Positions 9,114 to 16,499 of a stretch of DNA of 64,000 nucleotides are shown in pieces. Made by a program: the position numbers and the translations under genes. The DNA comes from SLFH01 sp050486265 (lineage in GTDB: Bacteria; Planctomycetota; Phycisphaerae; Phycisphaerales; UBA1924): positions 186,001 through 250,000 of the forward strand of contig JBJHCY010000005.1 in the NCBI GenBank assembly GCA_050486265.1, read 5' to 3'. The first letter of the stretch is position 1; each line of letters starts with the position of its first letter. The notes beneath the pieces were generated by a model. It ran no database searches. It was not told the DNA's origin and worked only from the letters and a program-made list of their open reading frames with translations.

Positions 9114-9181
9114 TCCCGCGTGTCACGCGCCGCCGGAGGGGCGGAGCTATCTGGCAATCTCGCACAGCACACGGAGCAACC

Positions 9182-9814
9182 ATGAACAACTTCATCCATC
9201 GCGGGGCGACCGCCGCCGCACTGGCAGTCGCGGCAGTCGGGGCCCTACCCCTCTTGGGCGGCTGCGCCACGGGCGACCGCCCCGAACGCGTCGACCCCGA
9301 ACGACTCGCCGAGCAGCAGCGCGCCTTCTGGTCCAACCTCCAGGACCTCTGCGGCCAAGCCTTCGAGGGCCATGTCGTCGAGGACACCACCGGAAACCCC
9401 GACTTCACCTTCCGCCCCATGATCATGCATGTCCGCACCTGCGAGGACGGACGCATCCTCGTCCCATTCCATGTCGCAGACGACCGCTCGCGCACCTGGG
9501 TATTCACCCAGACCCGCGGCGGACTCCGACTCAAGCACGACCACCGCATGCCCGACGGCTCCGAGGACGAGACCACCCAGTACGGCGGCGACACCCGAGG
9601 CCCCGGCGACCCGACCCGGCAGGAGTTCCACGCCGACCGCTTCACCGCCGAGCTGATCCCCGCCGCCCGCACCAATGTCTGGACGGTCGAGATCATCCCC
9701 GGCCGGACCTTCGCCTACGCCCTCCGGCGCGAGGGAACCGACAGACGCTTCAGAGTCGAGTTCGACCTGACGATGCCCGTCGAAGCGCCGCCCGCGCCGT
9801 GGGGCCACGACTGA
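9182..9814 (+). CDS. Hypothetical lipoprotein
   Basis: A 210-aa lipoprotein with a hydrophobic leader and lipobox LLGGC (cysteine at about residue 30). The mature part is acidic and polar, with RTCEDGRILVPFHVADDRSRTWVFTQT and GLRLKHDHRMPDGSEDETTQYGGDT. I recognise no enzymatic motif. It follows another lipoprotein gene in the same direction, and the pair ends at a bidirectional hairpin. Confidence 0.75.
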   Translation: MNNFIHRGATAAALAVAAVGALPLLGGCATGDRPERVDPERLAEQQRAFWSNLQDLCGQAFEGHVVEDTTGNPDFTFRPMIMHVRTCEDGRILVPFHVADDRSRTWVFTQTRGGLRLKHDHRMPDGSEDETTQYGGDTRGPGDPTRQEFHADRFTAELIPAARTNVWTVEIIPGRTFAYALRREGTDRRFRVEFDLTMPVEAPPAPWGHD

Positions 9815-9843
9815 CGACGGGGATCCCCAATCAACCATGAAGA

Positions 9844-9873
9844 AAGGCCCGGCTTCGAACGAAGCCGGGCCTT
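9844..9873. terminator. Bidirectional terminator between convergent genes
   Basis: A perfect 13-bp stem (9844-9856 with 9861-9873) with a 4-base GAAC loop, flanked by TTCTCT on the right and the complement of TTTCTTC on the left. It sits between the stop of the + strand lipoprotein (9814) and the stop of the - strand pilin-like gene (9905), so it can serve both. Confidence 0.8.
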
Positions 9874-9904
9874 CTCTGTTGGTCGGAGCCGGATCGACGC
9901 CGGA

Positions 9905-10996
9905 TCAGCGGCGGGGCTGACCGGTGTTGATCTCGTCGCCATTGAAGTCGATGCCTCTCAGGCCGCCTCGCGTCCAGTGGTAGTACCCCAGAACACGGAT
10001 CTGATCGGCGGGACGGCGCTGCGCCTCCCACGGATCGGGGTTGTCGTAGTTGATGCGTGTGGGGATGGGCGAGTTCGGCCGCGTCGGATCCCAACCCTCG
10101 TTGGCGTTGACGGTCTGTTCGACGCGGACCGAGCCGTCGAAGAAGGTGACGGGGAGCCGAGCGTCGGGGTACTGGTAGTACACATTCACCTTGCCGAAGT
10201 ACCGCTGCTCGGTGTCGTGCAGCAGCACCTTGTTGCTCGGGAAGGCGACATCCGACTTCCGCGTTCCGCCGAGCCGCGCGTTGTTGGGCGTCGTGTAGAA
10301 GCCCGCCGAGCCGGTCTGGTGGACGCGGGGGGTTGTCTGCGGGTTGTAGGCCTGACGCAGGTTGACGCTTTGGTTGTAGTCGTAGGTGGCGGGCACGAAC
10401 TGGTAGCTGCTCGAATACGGCCAACGCCAGTTGTTGCCGGTCGGGTTCGGCTGGAGCGGCGCCCAGAAGTTTTCCATGTACCGGTAGTTCGGCTCGCGCT
10501 GCCAGTTCAGGCGGGCGCGGTCGGCCGGGCTCACCACGAGCTTCTCAGGCAGGCGGGCCGCCATGAAATCCTGCAGCACCAGGTGCGAGTACAGCACATG
10601 CGGGATCCAGCCGGTGATCCGCGGCATGATCGACGCGTCGCCCCCGGTCCGGTTTCGGATGATCTGCACCGCCTGGTCGGCCGCGAGCTGGATCGGCGTC
10701 GCGTTGGGCTGGTTCAGGTCCGGGTCGGCGCCGCCGGTGATCTGCGTGAAGTTCGGGATCCGGTCCTGGAAGGTGGTCGAGTAGGTGTTCTCGGCCTGCG
10801 CGAGCTGACGCTGGTTGGCCTGGTCGATCGTCAGGCGTGCGATCCGCCTGGCCTCCGCCAGCGAGGGGAGCAGGATGCCGATGAGCAGCGCGATGATCGC
10901 GATGACCACCAGCAACTCGATCAGCGTAAAGCCACGCAAACGCCCCTCGACGCCCGGGCCCCGGCCCGAACGCGAACATGCGTACATTCTCATCAC
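9905..10996 (-). CDS. Prepilin-leader protein (planctomycete type), copy 1
   Basis: About 363 aa. A basic leader ends at a prepilin peptidase site G|FTLIELLVVIAIIALL, followed by LPSLAEARRIARLTIDQANQRQLAQA, the N-terminal pilin helix. The large C-terminal part ends near DARLPVTFFDGSVRVEQ, which resembles the DG-containing end common in planctomycete pseudopilin-like proteins. In the family these are exported by type II secretion/type IV pilus-like machinery; a specific role is unknown. Clearly paralogous to the gene at 11935-13005. The start may be 10996 or one of the ATGs just downstream. A promoter-like element lies at 11179-11207. Confidence 0.85.
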   Translation of the reverse strand: MMRMYACSRSGRGPGVEGRLRGFTLIELLVVIAIIALLIGILLPSLAEARRIARLTIDQANQRQLAQAENTYSTTFQDRIPNFTQITGGADPDLNQPNATPIQLAADQAVQIIRNRTGGDASIMPRITGWIPHVLYSHLVLQDFMAARLPEKLVVSPADRARLNWQREPNYRYMENFWAPLQPNPTGNNWRWPYSSSYQFVPATYDYNQSVNLRQAYNPQTTPRVHQTGSAGFYTTPNNARLGGTRKSDVAFPSNKVLLHDTEQRYFGKVNVYYQYPDARLPVTFFDGSVRVEQTVNANEGWDPTRPNSPIPTRINYDNPDPWEAQRRPADQIRVLGYYHWTRGGLRGIDFNGDEINTGQPRR

Positions 10997-11178
10997 AACC
11001 TACCTCGCTTTCTTGGCCTCTCGAACGAGAGCACCCGCACCCTGCCGCCGAAGCGTCTTTCCCACCACGAGGCAAACCGGGCCACGCGCCCGGGACCGCT
11101 ACGAAAGTTTGTCGAGTCGAGCCGCACCCCATCAGCGGATGCGCCGCGCGAACGGCGGACTTTCTGAACCTGTGACGA

Positions 11179-11207
11179 AGTATATCGCCAGACACCGCCC
11201 GCGCCAA
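11179..11207 (-). promoter_or_regulatory. Sigma70-type promoter of pilin-like copy 1
   Basis: Read on the minus strand: TTGGCG (11207-11202), 17 bases, TATACT (11184-11179). The same arrangement in closely related flanking sequence occurs upstream of the truncated copy at 11272-11599, so the element is conserved between duplicates. It implies a 5' leader of about 170-180 bases before the start at 10996. Confidence 0.65.
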
Positions 11208-11271
11208 GCAAAACCTTGCCCTTACAAAATGCAATAAACCCGGCGCTTTCTTGGATCGGGCTTCGATTGGT

Positions 11272-11599
11272 TCAAAGGCATGGATGGAGTCGGCTCTGCC
11301 CGGCCTCACCGGCGAGGTTGGCCGGTGCTGACCCGCCGCCGGTCAGCCGGGTAAAGCTCGCGATACGGTCCTGATAAGTCGGGGCGCGGTTGCTGACCGC
11401 GCCGGCGAGCCGGCGCTGGTTGTTCTGGTCGATCGTCATCCTCGCGATCCGGCGAGCCTCACCAAGAGGGCGGCAGAATCCCGATCAATAGCGCGATGAT
11501 CGAGATCACGACCATGAGCTCGATCAGCGTGAACCCGCGCCCGAGACCAGAACCGCCGCCCCACCTGTCGCTCGGCGTGAAACGCTCGAAGACACCCAT
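11272..11599 (-). pseudogene. Frameshifted, truncated third copy of the prepilin-leader gene
   Basis: Starting at ATG 11599 the frame reads MGVFERFTPSDRWGGGSG, then the prepilin motif FTLIELMVVISIIALLIGIL. The next segment is two bases shorter than in the intact neighbour (around 11462-11480 against 12895-12920), which shifts the frame. In the other frame the paralogue sequence continues (GEARRIARMTIDQNNQRR, then APTYQDRIASFTRLTGGG) and stops at 11272. Only about 90 of some 356 codons remain. From 11324 to 11540 the DNA is nearly identical to 12766-12980, so the decay is recent. Confidence 0.85.
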
Positions 11600-11864
11600 G
11601 CAATTCCTCGCTTCCAAAGGCCCCTGCATCGAGGCCGCGCGAACACCGCCGCCGACGCACCAAACCGACCACGCGGCGCCACCCATGAGGCGCTCCCACG
11701 CGACGCCCCGTAACACGCGCCCACACAAACGCGATGACAGTGTTCGAGCAGAGCGGCGCGCCGAAAGGTGCACCGCACGAACGGCGGTCTCTCATGAACC
11801 CGGCGAGAGTGTAACGCCCGACGCCGAACGCGCCAAGGAAAGCCAGTTCTTGTAAGACACAAAC
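11600..11864 (-). other. Gene-free upstream region of the pilin pseudogene
   Basis: This stretch holds no credible gene. Its distal part (about 11770-11840) is related to the upstream region of pilin copy 1 (about 11145-11210), including a matching promoter. It is therefore the duplicated 5' region of the pseudogene rather than unrelated spacer. Confidence 0.6.
11808..11836 (-). promoter_or_regulatory. Promoter-like element upstream of the pilin pseudogene
   Basis: Read on the minus strand: TTGGCG (11836-11831), 17 bases, TACACT (11813-11808). It aligns with the promoter of copy 1, with one change in the -10 box (TATACT to TACACT). It may still drive a non-coding transcript across the pseudogene. 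Confidence 0.55.
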
Positions 11865-11893
11865 AGCCCGGCTCCTTTGAAGGGAGCCGGGCT
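11865..11893 (-). terminator. Intrinsic terminator of pilin-like copy 2
   Basis: An 11-bp perfect stem (11865-11875 with 11883-11893) with a short loop, 42 bases beyond the stop of the gene at 11935. It lies just before the -35 element of the pseudogene copy, separating the two units. Confidence 0.7.
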
Positions 11894-11934
11894 TGAATCA
11901 ATGCTTGGGGATGGGAGGAGTTGGCTGCGCTGCC

Positions 11935-13005
11935 TCAGCGGCGAGGCTGCCCAGTGCTGATCTCGTCGCCGTTGAAATCGATGCCCAGGTTCCCGCCTCG
12001 GGTCCAGCTGTACCATCCGGGCACGCGCGGATTGTCCGAAGCCCGCAACTGGGCCTCCCAGGGGTCCGGGGTGTAGGTGATTCGGGCGTTGAGCGTGTTG
12101 GGGCGGCGCGGGTCCCAGCCAGGGTTCGCCGATTCGGTCCGCTCGACCCGAACCGAGCCGTCGTAGAAGGTCACCGGCAGACGCGCATCGGGGAACCCGT
12201 AGTACACATTCTGCTTGCCGAAGTAACGCTGCTCGGTGTCGTGCAGCAGCACCTTGTTGCTCGGGAACGCCACCTCTGACAGCAGCACGCCGCCGAGCGA
12301 CGCATTCTGCGGCACCGAGTACTCCGAGTTGCTCTGCCCGGGCGCGATCCGCTGGTTCACGACGGGGTTGTTCGTCCCCGCACGCACGCTGCGGTTCTGA
12401 CTCTGGTCATACGACGACACGACGAAGTGGTACGAGCTCGAGAACGGCCGCATCCAGTTCTGCACCGATGCGCCCGGCGTCGGCTGGAGCGGCGCAAAGA
12501 AGTCTTCCCAGTACAACCGACCCGCATCCCGCTGCCAACTCAGACGCACAGTATCCGCCGGGCTGACCACCAGACGCTCGGGCAACCTCGCCGCCATGAA
12601 GTCCTGCAGCACGAGGTGGCCGTAGAGGACATGCGGGATCCAGTTCGGGCGGAGCGGCGCCGTCGAGGAGTCGAGACCGGCCCGGTTGCGGATGATCTGA
12701 ATCGCCTGCGCCGCCCCGTGCTGCACAGCAGTGGCGTTCGCTGCAAGCCGCAGGTCGGGATCGATCCCGCCGCCGGTCAGCCGGGTAAAGCTCGCGATAC
12801 GGTCCTGGTAAGTCGAGGCGTAGTTGTTCACCGCGCCGGCGAGCTGGCGCTGGTTGTTCTGGTCGATCGTCATCCTCGCGATCCGTCGGGCCTCGCCCAG
12901 CGAGGGCAGCAGGATCCCGATCAGCAGCGCGATAATCGAGATCACAACGAGCAGCTCGATCAGCGTAAATCCACGCTCACGGAAAGTTGTTGTCGCAGTT
13001 TTCAT
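11935..13005 (-). CDS. Prepilin-leader protein (planctomycete type), copy 2
   Basis: A 356-aa paralogue of the product of 9905-10996, alignable over the full length. It begins MKTATTTFRERG, then FTLIELLVVISIIALL, followed by GEARRIARMTIDQNNQRQLAGAVNNYASTYQDRIASFTRL. Shared internal phrases include HVLYGHLVLQDFMAARLPE and FPSNKVLLHDTEQRYFGK, and the C-terminus carries DARLPVTFYDGSVRVER and GIDFNGDEISTGQPRR. Cleavage after the glycine before FTLIE by a prepilin peptidase is expected. It is separated from copy 1 by the decayed third copy. Function unknown; a fibre or pseudopilin subunit is likely. Confidence 0.87.
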   Translation of the reverse strand: MKTATTTFRERGFTLIELLVVISIIALLIGILLPSLGEARRIARMTIDQNNQRQLAGAVNNYASTYQDRIASFTRLTGGGIDPDLRLAANATAVQHGAAQAIQIIRNRAGLDSSTAPLRPNWIPHVLYGHLVLQDFMAARLPERLVVSPADTVRLSWQRDAGRLYWEDFFAPLQPTPGASVQNWMRPFSSSYHFVVSSYDQSQNRSVRAGTNNPVVNQRIAPGQSNSEYSVPQNASLGGVLLSEVAFPSNKVLLHDTEQRYFGKQNVYYGFPDARLPVTFYDGSVRVERTESANPGWDPRRPNTLNARITYTPDPWEAQLRASDNPRVPGWYSWTRGGNLGIDFNGDEISTGQPRR

Positions 13006-13114
13006 CGCATCATCTCCGGCGAAATAGCGTCAGGTCCCCGCCGCCCCCACGAGAGACGCGTTCTCCTCGCGGATCCTGACGCGGGTCCGCAAGGCACGGC
13101 ATCAAATTCAACCA

Positions 13115-14275
13115 TCAGGGAAGTGTCCGTATTCGCACAACCTGGAAACGCCGGTCGACATACCCCTCGGCACGCGTCGAGATCGCGTGGTCGCGACCGT
13201 TTCGCCCTTCTCTCCGCACCAGCTCGCGCGCGGTTGCAACGGACCCCAAAGAATCTTCCAGCAGCAGGCCCAGCAACCGCTCTGTCCACTCATCCCCTCC
13301 GCGTCCCGCCTCAACCGGCTCGCCGGCCTCAGGAGTAGGCTTGGCCGCTTCACCCTCTGCAGCTCTGTTTTCCGCGATTGTGCGTACCCCCGACCGCTCC
13401 TGCGCCGACGCAAGACCAGCGCCGCTGGGATCGGCGCCCGCAGACGCTTCAGTCCGATCCGAACGCTCGGCGGGCGCAGACGCGAGCGGACGCGCCATCT
13501 CGACACCACCGCCCTCAGGCGCCACCGCCGGCAGCCGCCCGATCGCCACCCCAAGCCCGACACCGATCACCAGCGAGCACGCCACCATCGCCGCGACAGG
13601 CCAAAGCACCGACCGGCGCTTCCTCCGCCCGATGCTCAGCGTCACGCCCTCCGCGTCGATCGAGGGCGCCTCATCGACCATCCGGTTCGCCGACCAGCGC
13701 TCCCGCGCCGCCCCCGCGCTCGGACCGGCCTCCGAAACGATCGCCTCGCGCCGATCACGACCGGGCAGCGGGCGCGTATCCACAAGCCCGAGGTGCTGGC
13801 GGTCCGCCGGGCTGGGGAACGCCACGCCGCAGCGACGGCACACAAAGTCCCTCGGCGTCGCCTCGCCCCCGCAGGCGTGGCAGGCGCCGAGCAGGTTCGC
13901 AAGGCCCGGCGCACGCCTCGCCGGGGCCCAGAACTGGTGCGTCGTCGGACCTCGAACAATGGTCTCCGGCCCGATCCGCCCCCGCTCGACCGCCCGCCGC
14001 AGTTCGGCAAACGAGCACCCCGGCCGGAACGGGCGCGCCGGATCGCGGACAAACCACGGCCCCATCGCGTTCTGCGTCGCCTGACGCGAGAGCGGGTCGA
14101 ACGGCCCACCGCACGCCGAGCACCGGGTCATATCCCTTGAAACCTCGCCGCAATAGGGGCACAGGGCCGAGGCCGGACGGGGCACGGGGCTCGGCCTTGG
14201 GGCGCCGGCGTCCGATCGCCCGCGCGCCGCGCCCCCTTCCATCCCCTTCGTCCCTTCTGGTGCCGCATCGCTCAT
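13115..14275 (-). CDS. Zinc-ribbon and GYF-like membrane protein
   Basis: A 386-aa protein. A zinc-ribbon pair (CPYCGEVSRDMTRCSACGG) is followed by PWFVRDPARPFRPGCSFAEL...GRIGPETIVRGPTTHQFW, which resembles a GYF_2-type domain. A second zinc ribbon (CHACGGEATPRDFVCRRCG) comes next. A single transmembrane helix (VLWPVAAMVACSLVIGVGLGVAIG) lies near the middle, followed by a low-complexity linker and a short C-terminal domain. ATG 14275 (MSDAAPEG) is chosen because translation from 14341 adds only basic low-complexity residues. It sits 109 bases upstream of pilin copy 2 on the same strand. Function unknown. Confidence 0.75.
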   Translation of the reverse strand: MSDAAPEGTKGMEGGAARGRSDAGAPRPSPVPRPASALCPYCGEVSRDMTRCSACGGPFDPLSRQATQNAMGPWFVRDPARPFRPGCSFAELRRAVERGRIGPETIVRGPTTHQFWAPARRAPGLANLLGACHACGGEATPRDFVCRRCGVAFPSPADRQHLGLVDTRPLPGRDRREAIVSEAGPSAGAARERWSANRMVDEAPSIDAEGVTLSIGRRKRRSVLWPVAAMVACSLVIGVGLGVAIGRLPAVAPEGGGVEMARPLASAPAERSDRTEASAGADPSGAGLASAQERSGVRTIAENRAAEGEAAKPTPEAGEPVEAGRGGDEWTERLLGLLLEDSLGSVATARELVRREGRNGRDHAISTRAEGYVDRRFQVVRIRTLP

Positions 14276-14359
14276 CGACAACTTATACGCGGGCCAAGCC
14301 CCGCCGGATCGCCCCCTCCGGGGTTGACCTCGGGCGGGCACGCCCCTTCTGAATAGAAC

Positions 14360-15343
14360 ATGCCAGCCACACGCCTCGCCGCACTCACCGCCCTGATCCT
14401 GCTCACGAGCTGCGCCACCGAACCAGACCCGATGAAGGGGCTCAACGAGTCCGACCGGATCATCAGCATCGGCCAGCGCCCGTCCGACAGCACCGTCGTC
14501 GCACGCGTCGAGGGTTTCGAGCTCACCTGGAACGATCTCGCCCGCGACTTCGCCGAGCTTTCGGGCGGGCGTGTTGTCGAGGAGGCCGCCCTCGACCGCC
14601 TGCTCCGCCGGCGCATCGCAGAGGCCGGCCTCACCGTCTCACCCGGAGACATCGACCGAGAGCGGGCCCTGCTCATCGACGCCATCCGCGCCGAATCCGG
14701 CGAAGAGATCGCCGGCGAACTCTTCGTCCGCCTCCGCGCCCGCCAGGGCCTCGGCGAGCACCGCTTCAGAGCCCTGCTCGAACGCAACGCCATGCTCCGC
14801 AAGCTCGTGGCGCCCGGCGTCGAGGTCGATCCGGAAGAAGTCCAGAGGGCGTACGACATCGTGCACGGCGAACGCTTACGCATCCGCCTCATCACCGCCC
14901 CCACCACCGGCCAGGCCGCGGGCCTGCGCAGGCAGATCCGCTCGGTCGAGGGCGACAAACGCATCGCCTTCGCCGAAGCCGCCGCCCGTCACTCCTCCCA
15001 CCCTTCCAGCGACCGGGGCGGGCTCATCTCCGCCTTCAGCCTCCGCGACCCGAGCATCCCCTCATCCCTGCGGACCGCCGCGGCCAACCTCACCGCGGGC
15101 GAGGTCTCCGAGGTCGTCGCGTTCGACAACGCCTTTGCCATCGTCATGATCGACGAACGCCTCCCCCCCACCGGGATCGAGTTCTCCGAGGTCGCCGAGC
15201 GCTTCTCGCGCGAGGTCCGCATCACCAAAGAACGCATCGCGATGGAGGACTACGCCCGGCGCATGCTCCGAAACGCCGACATCCAAGTGCTCGACCCCGG
15301 CGCGCACTGGTCGTGGAGAAACCGCGCCGAAGAACGACGCTGA
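14360..15343 (+). CDS. PpiC/SurA-like peptidyl-prolyl isomerase lipoprotein
   Basis: A 327-aa lipoprotein (lipobox LLTSC, cysteine near residue 19). An N-terminal helical SurA-like segment (VARVEGFELTWNDL...LDRLLRRRIAEAGLTVS) is followed by a parvulin-type domain: RIRLITAPT, then FAEAAARHSSHPSSDRGGLISAFSLRD and LTAGEVSEVVAFDNAFAIVMIDE. This is the layout of periplasmic folding chaperones that isomerise X-Pro bonds during outer-membrane protein biogenesis. Substrates are unknown. Divergent from the zinc-ribbon gene and convergent with the hydrolase gene. Confidence 0.8.
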   Translation: MPATRLAALTALILLTSCATEPDPMKGLNESDRIISIGQRPSDSTVVARVEGFELTWNDLARDFAELSGGRVVEEAALDRLLRRRIAEAGLTVSPGDIDRERALLIDAIRAESGEEIAGELFVRLRARQGLGEHRFRALLERNAMLRKLVAPGVEVDPEEVQRAYDIVHGERLRIRLITAPTTGQAAGLRRQIRSVEGDKRIAFAEAAARHSSHPSSDRGGLISAFSLRDPSIPSSLRTAAANLTAGEVSEVVAFDNAFAIVMIDERLPPTGIEFSEVAERFSREVRITKERIAMEDYARRMLRNADIQVLDPGAHWSWRNRAEERR

Positions 15344-15361
15344 GCCGGCGAGCGAACGCGT

Positions 15362-16363
15362 TCAACCGCCCTCGTCACCCGAATCGGCCGACTCGCCTTC
15401 GGGCTCGCCCTGCTCGCCGTTCTCTTCCGCGGCCGCGACATCGAGCGACTCGCGCAGGAACGCGACGATCCGCGACGCCAGCTCCGGGTCTTCGCGGAGG
15501 ATGTTCACATGCCCGCCGTTCTCGATGATGTCCAGCACCGAGGGCACGCCCGCGGCCTCGGCCGCCTCGTGCAGCCGACGCGCGTGATGCACGCGCACCG
15601 TCCGATCGCTCGCGCCGTGCACGATCATGACCGGTCGCCCGCCGAGCCTCGCGATCGCCTCTTGCGGGTCACGCCCGCCCCGGATCAGCAGCCCGCCGAT
15701 CACCGGCGCCGCGTCGCCCGCAACGCCCCGCCACGACGCGAACCCGTTGATCCCCACAAGGGCGCGGACCGCCTCACGCTCCGCCGCGGCAACGATGCCC
15801 AAGGACGAGCCGAGGCTGAAGCCGTAGACCGCAAGACGCTCGGGGTCGACGCCCTCGATCTCCGGGGCGTGGTCGATCGCCGCCAGTACATCCAGCAGCA
15901 GCAGTTCGCGGTGCAGGCGCTCGCCCGCGTCGTCGGACCTGCCGAACGAGCGGTAGTCGAACAGGAAGACATGGAACCCGTGGTCGCGCAGGAACGAGGA
16001 AAGAAAAGTGTGCTCGCCGACATGCCCCGCGTTGCCGTGCACATGGATCACCGTCGGCCGCGCCGGGTCGCCGGGCTTCCAGTCGCGCGCGGGCATGAAC
16101 CACCCGTGCAGGCGCAGGCCGTCGTCGGTCTGGAAGTACACATCATCGACGCCGGCGGGCGTGACAAACTCGCGCTGATCCGGCCAGTAAAAGAAGGCCG
16201 ACTCCGGGCAGCCGCTCATCCCGAGCGCGCCCAAGGCGAAAACGCCGCCCAGAAGCACCGCCGCGAACCGGCGCGAGACCGAGAACGGCCCCCGGCGCCT
16301 CGGCGCTTCGCGACGCCTTTCCGCTTGCTCCCGCCCCGCAGGCTGTTGCACGCTCGGGCCCAT
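15362..16363 (-). CDS. Alpha/beta hydrolase, membrane-anchored or lipoprotein
   Basis: A 333-aa serine hydrolase. A basic N-terminus is followed by a hydrophobic stretch ending MSGC (possible lipobox). The alpha/beta-hydrolase signatures are clear: oxyanion region HVHGNAGH, strand FLFDYRSFGRSD, nucleophile elbow GFSLGSSLG, acid GASDRTV and catalytic histidine NGGHVNI. This matches BEM46/YfhR-like hydrolases that act on unknown esters. ATG 16363 is chosen because GGAGGTC precedes it by a good spacing. An acidic low-complexity tail (EENGEQGEPEGE) ends the protein. Confidence 0.88.
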   Translation of the reverse strand: MGPSVQQPAGREQAERRREAPRRRGPFSVSRRFAAVLLGGVFALGALGMSGCPESAFFYWPDQREFVTPAGVDDVYFQTDDGLRLHGWFMPARDWKPGDPARPTVIHVHGNAGHVGEHTFLSSFLRDHGFHVFLFDYRSFGRSDDAGERLHRELLLLDVLAAIDHAPEIEGVDPERLAVYGFSLGSSLGIVAAAEREAVRALVGINGFASWRGVAGDAAPVIGGLLIRGGRDPQEAIARLGGRPVMIVHGASDRTVRVHHARRLHEAAEAAGVPSVLDIIENGGHVNILREDPELASRIVAFLRESLDVAAAEENGEQGEPEGESADSGDEGG

Positions 16364-16499
16364 CACGACCTCCGTCCGCTCCCCTCACGACACCGAACCC
16401 TACGCCCCGCAACAGCGCATCGGCCATCGGGCCGCCACGGATGCACCGTCCCCGCGAGCGGACGCCTGAAACCCCCGAAAAGCCGCCGATTTCTGCTCC

